A stretch of 6,611 nt of DNA from Planctomycetota bacterium (lineage in GTDB: Bacteria; Planctomycetota; Planctomycetia; Planctomycetales; Planctomycetaceae), in assembly GCA_013151585.1 (NCBI GenBank), contig JAADHY010000144.1, positions 1 through 6,611 of the forward strand, given 5' to 3'. Shown piece after piece: positions 6,006 to 6,611 of this stretch. The position numbers and the translations under genes were made by a program. A model generated the notes under the pieces. The model was not told where the DNA came from. It worked only from the letters and a program-made list of their open reading frames with translations, and did no database searches. How positions within the stretch are numbered: the stretch's first letter is position 1; each line of letters opens with the position of its first letter.

Positions 6006-6611
6006 GTGATTGGCTTCGGAAAGATCATGGTGGGGGTGGACTGGAAGGAGGCCGGTCCGGAGGATCGATTTGGTCTGAGTGTGAACGGTTACGAGGCCGT
6101 TTCCGTGGGCGTCGCGGTGGCCGCGGCGATCGACGCCGAGGTGACGTTCGTTTCGATCCTGGACTGTGTTGATGAGAGCTCACCCGATTGGAACGAAACG
6201 GCCGTGGATGATCGCATTCGGCCAGATTTGGACAAGCGATTGATCGCGCTGGCCGAATACGCGTCTCAGCACGGGGCGGCGGCTCGGGCCTGCGTCTGTT
6301 ACGGGACAGCTTGGCTGGAACTGGTCCGTGAGGTGCTGCGCGAATCGTATGATCTGGTCATCCTGGGAGCTCGGGATTCAACGCCCGACCGCCCGCTCGG
6401 CAACCTGGCTCTGAAAGTCCTGCGAAATAGTCCGGCTCCGGTGTGGGTCACCCGACCACGTCCGAACCCGGACGACCTGTTCGTGCTGGTCCCGACCGAC
6501 CTTTCCGACGATTCCCTGGACACGCTCTACGCCGCAGTCTACTTGGGACAGATCACGGACTCGAAAACGCGCGTGCTTCATGCGGTCCCTGCCGAAGCGG
6601 CTGCGGCGGAG
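6006..6611 (+). CDS. Tandem UspA-type universal stress protein, 3' partial
   Basis: The 202 visible residues hold one full Usp domain (about 1-148) and the start of a second (from about 157, FVLVPTDLSDDSLDTLYAAV), so this is a tandem cytoplasmic Usp protein cut by the right edge. Domain one opens with KIMVGVDW and contains YDLVILGARDSTPDRPLG and LRNSPAPVWVTRP, the typical Usp C-terminal core. The ATP-binding motif of ATP-binding members, G-x2-G-x9-G-S/T, is incomplete: G121 is followed by ARD rather than a second glycine, and the later glycine (G132) is followed by Asn. Domain one may not bind ATP in the usual way. Usp proteins are linked to survival under starvation, oxidative or respiratory stress; no specific role can be read here. 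The gene follows the FAH gene at 222 bp, so it is probably transcribed separately. Confidence 0.85.
   Translation, partial: MIGFGKIMVGVDWKEAGPEDRFGLSVNGYEAVSVGVAVAAAIDAEVTFVSILDCVDESSPDWNETAVDDRIRPDLDKRLIALAEYASQHGAAARACVCYGTAWLELVREVLRESYDLVILGARDSTPDRPLGNLALKVLRNSPAPVWVTRPRPNPDDLFVLVPTDLSDDSLDTLYAAVYLGQITDSKTRVLHAVPAEAAAAE

Noticed and set aside
5795..6172. 125-codon plus-strand open frame across the stress-protein start
   Set aside because: It runs out of frame through the recognisable Usp domain, becomes Gly/Arg-rich and has no good ribosome-binding site.
1..6611. tRNA, rRNA, CRISPR array, insertion sequence or attachment site
   Set aside because: No cloverleaf, spaced repeats, transposase motifs or flanking direct repeats were seen on either strand.

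Overview
The window looks like ordinary chromosomal DNA from a GC-rich bacterium, most likely a planctomycete. This rests on three things seen here: a secretin with a long glycine-rich stretch, a single-pass TPR-like protein with a K/A/P/Q-rich tail, and a sodium/sugar symporter with an enlarged loop. The phylum is an inference from protein style, not proven. No mobile element, CRISPR array, rRNA or tRNA is visible.

Layout. Positions 2-367 (+) hold the C-terminal end of a secretin. A 293-bp convergent intergenic region follows, with short hairpins and a good intrinsic terminator at 536-572. A 636-residue sodium:solute symporter of the SglT type runs leftward at 661-2571. A 324-bp divergent intergenic region (2572-2895) carries a near-consensus sigma70-type promoter at 2727-2755, pointing right, and a leader with inverted repeats. 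Rightward from there come a membrane-anchored TPR-like protein (2896-3831), an RluA-family pseudouridine synthase (3877-4911) and a FAH-superfamily enzyme resembling 2-keto-3-deoxy-D-arabinonate dehydratase (4908-5783). The last two overlap by ATGA. After 222 bp with several inverted repeats, a tandem UspA-type universal stress protein starts at a GTG (6006) and runs off the window.

How the genes relate. The TPR protein, RluA enzyme and FAH enzyme probably form one transcription unit driven by the 2727-2755 promoter. They look like a mixed housekeeping operon rather than a single pathway: envelope protein, RNA modification, carbon metabolism. The divergent sugar symporter and the sugar-acid dehydratase-like enzyme could both serve sugar catabolism, but only proximity suggests it.

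I found no convincing new multi-gene system. The items most worth checking are the enlarged external loop of the symporter, the FAH enzyme coupled to an RNA-modifying gene, the displaced and possibly masked ribosome-binding site before the RluA gene, and the structured leader of the operon.
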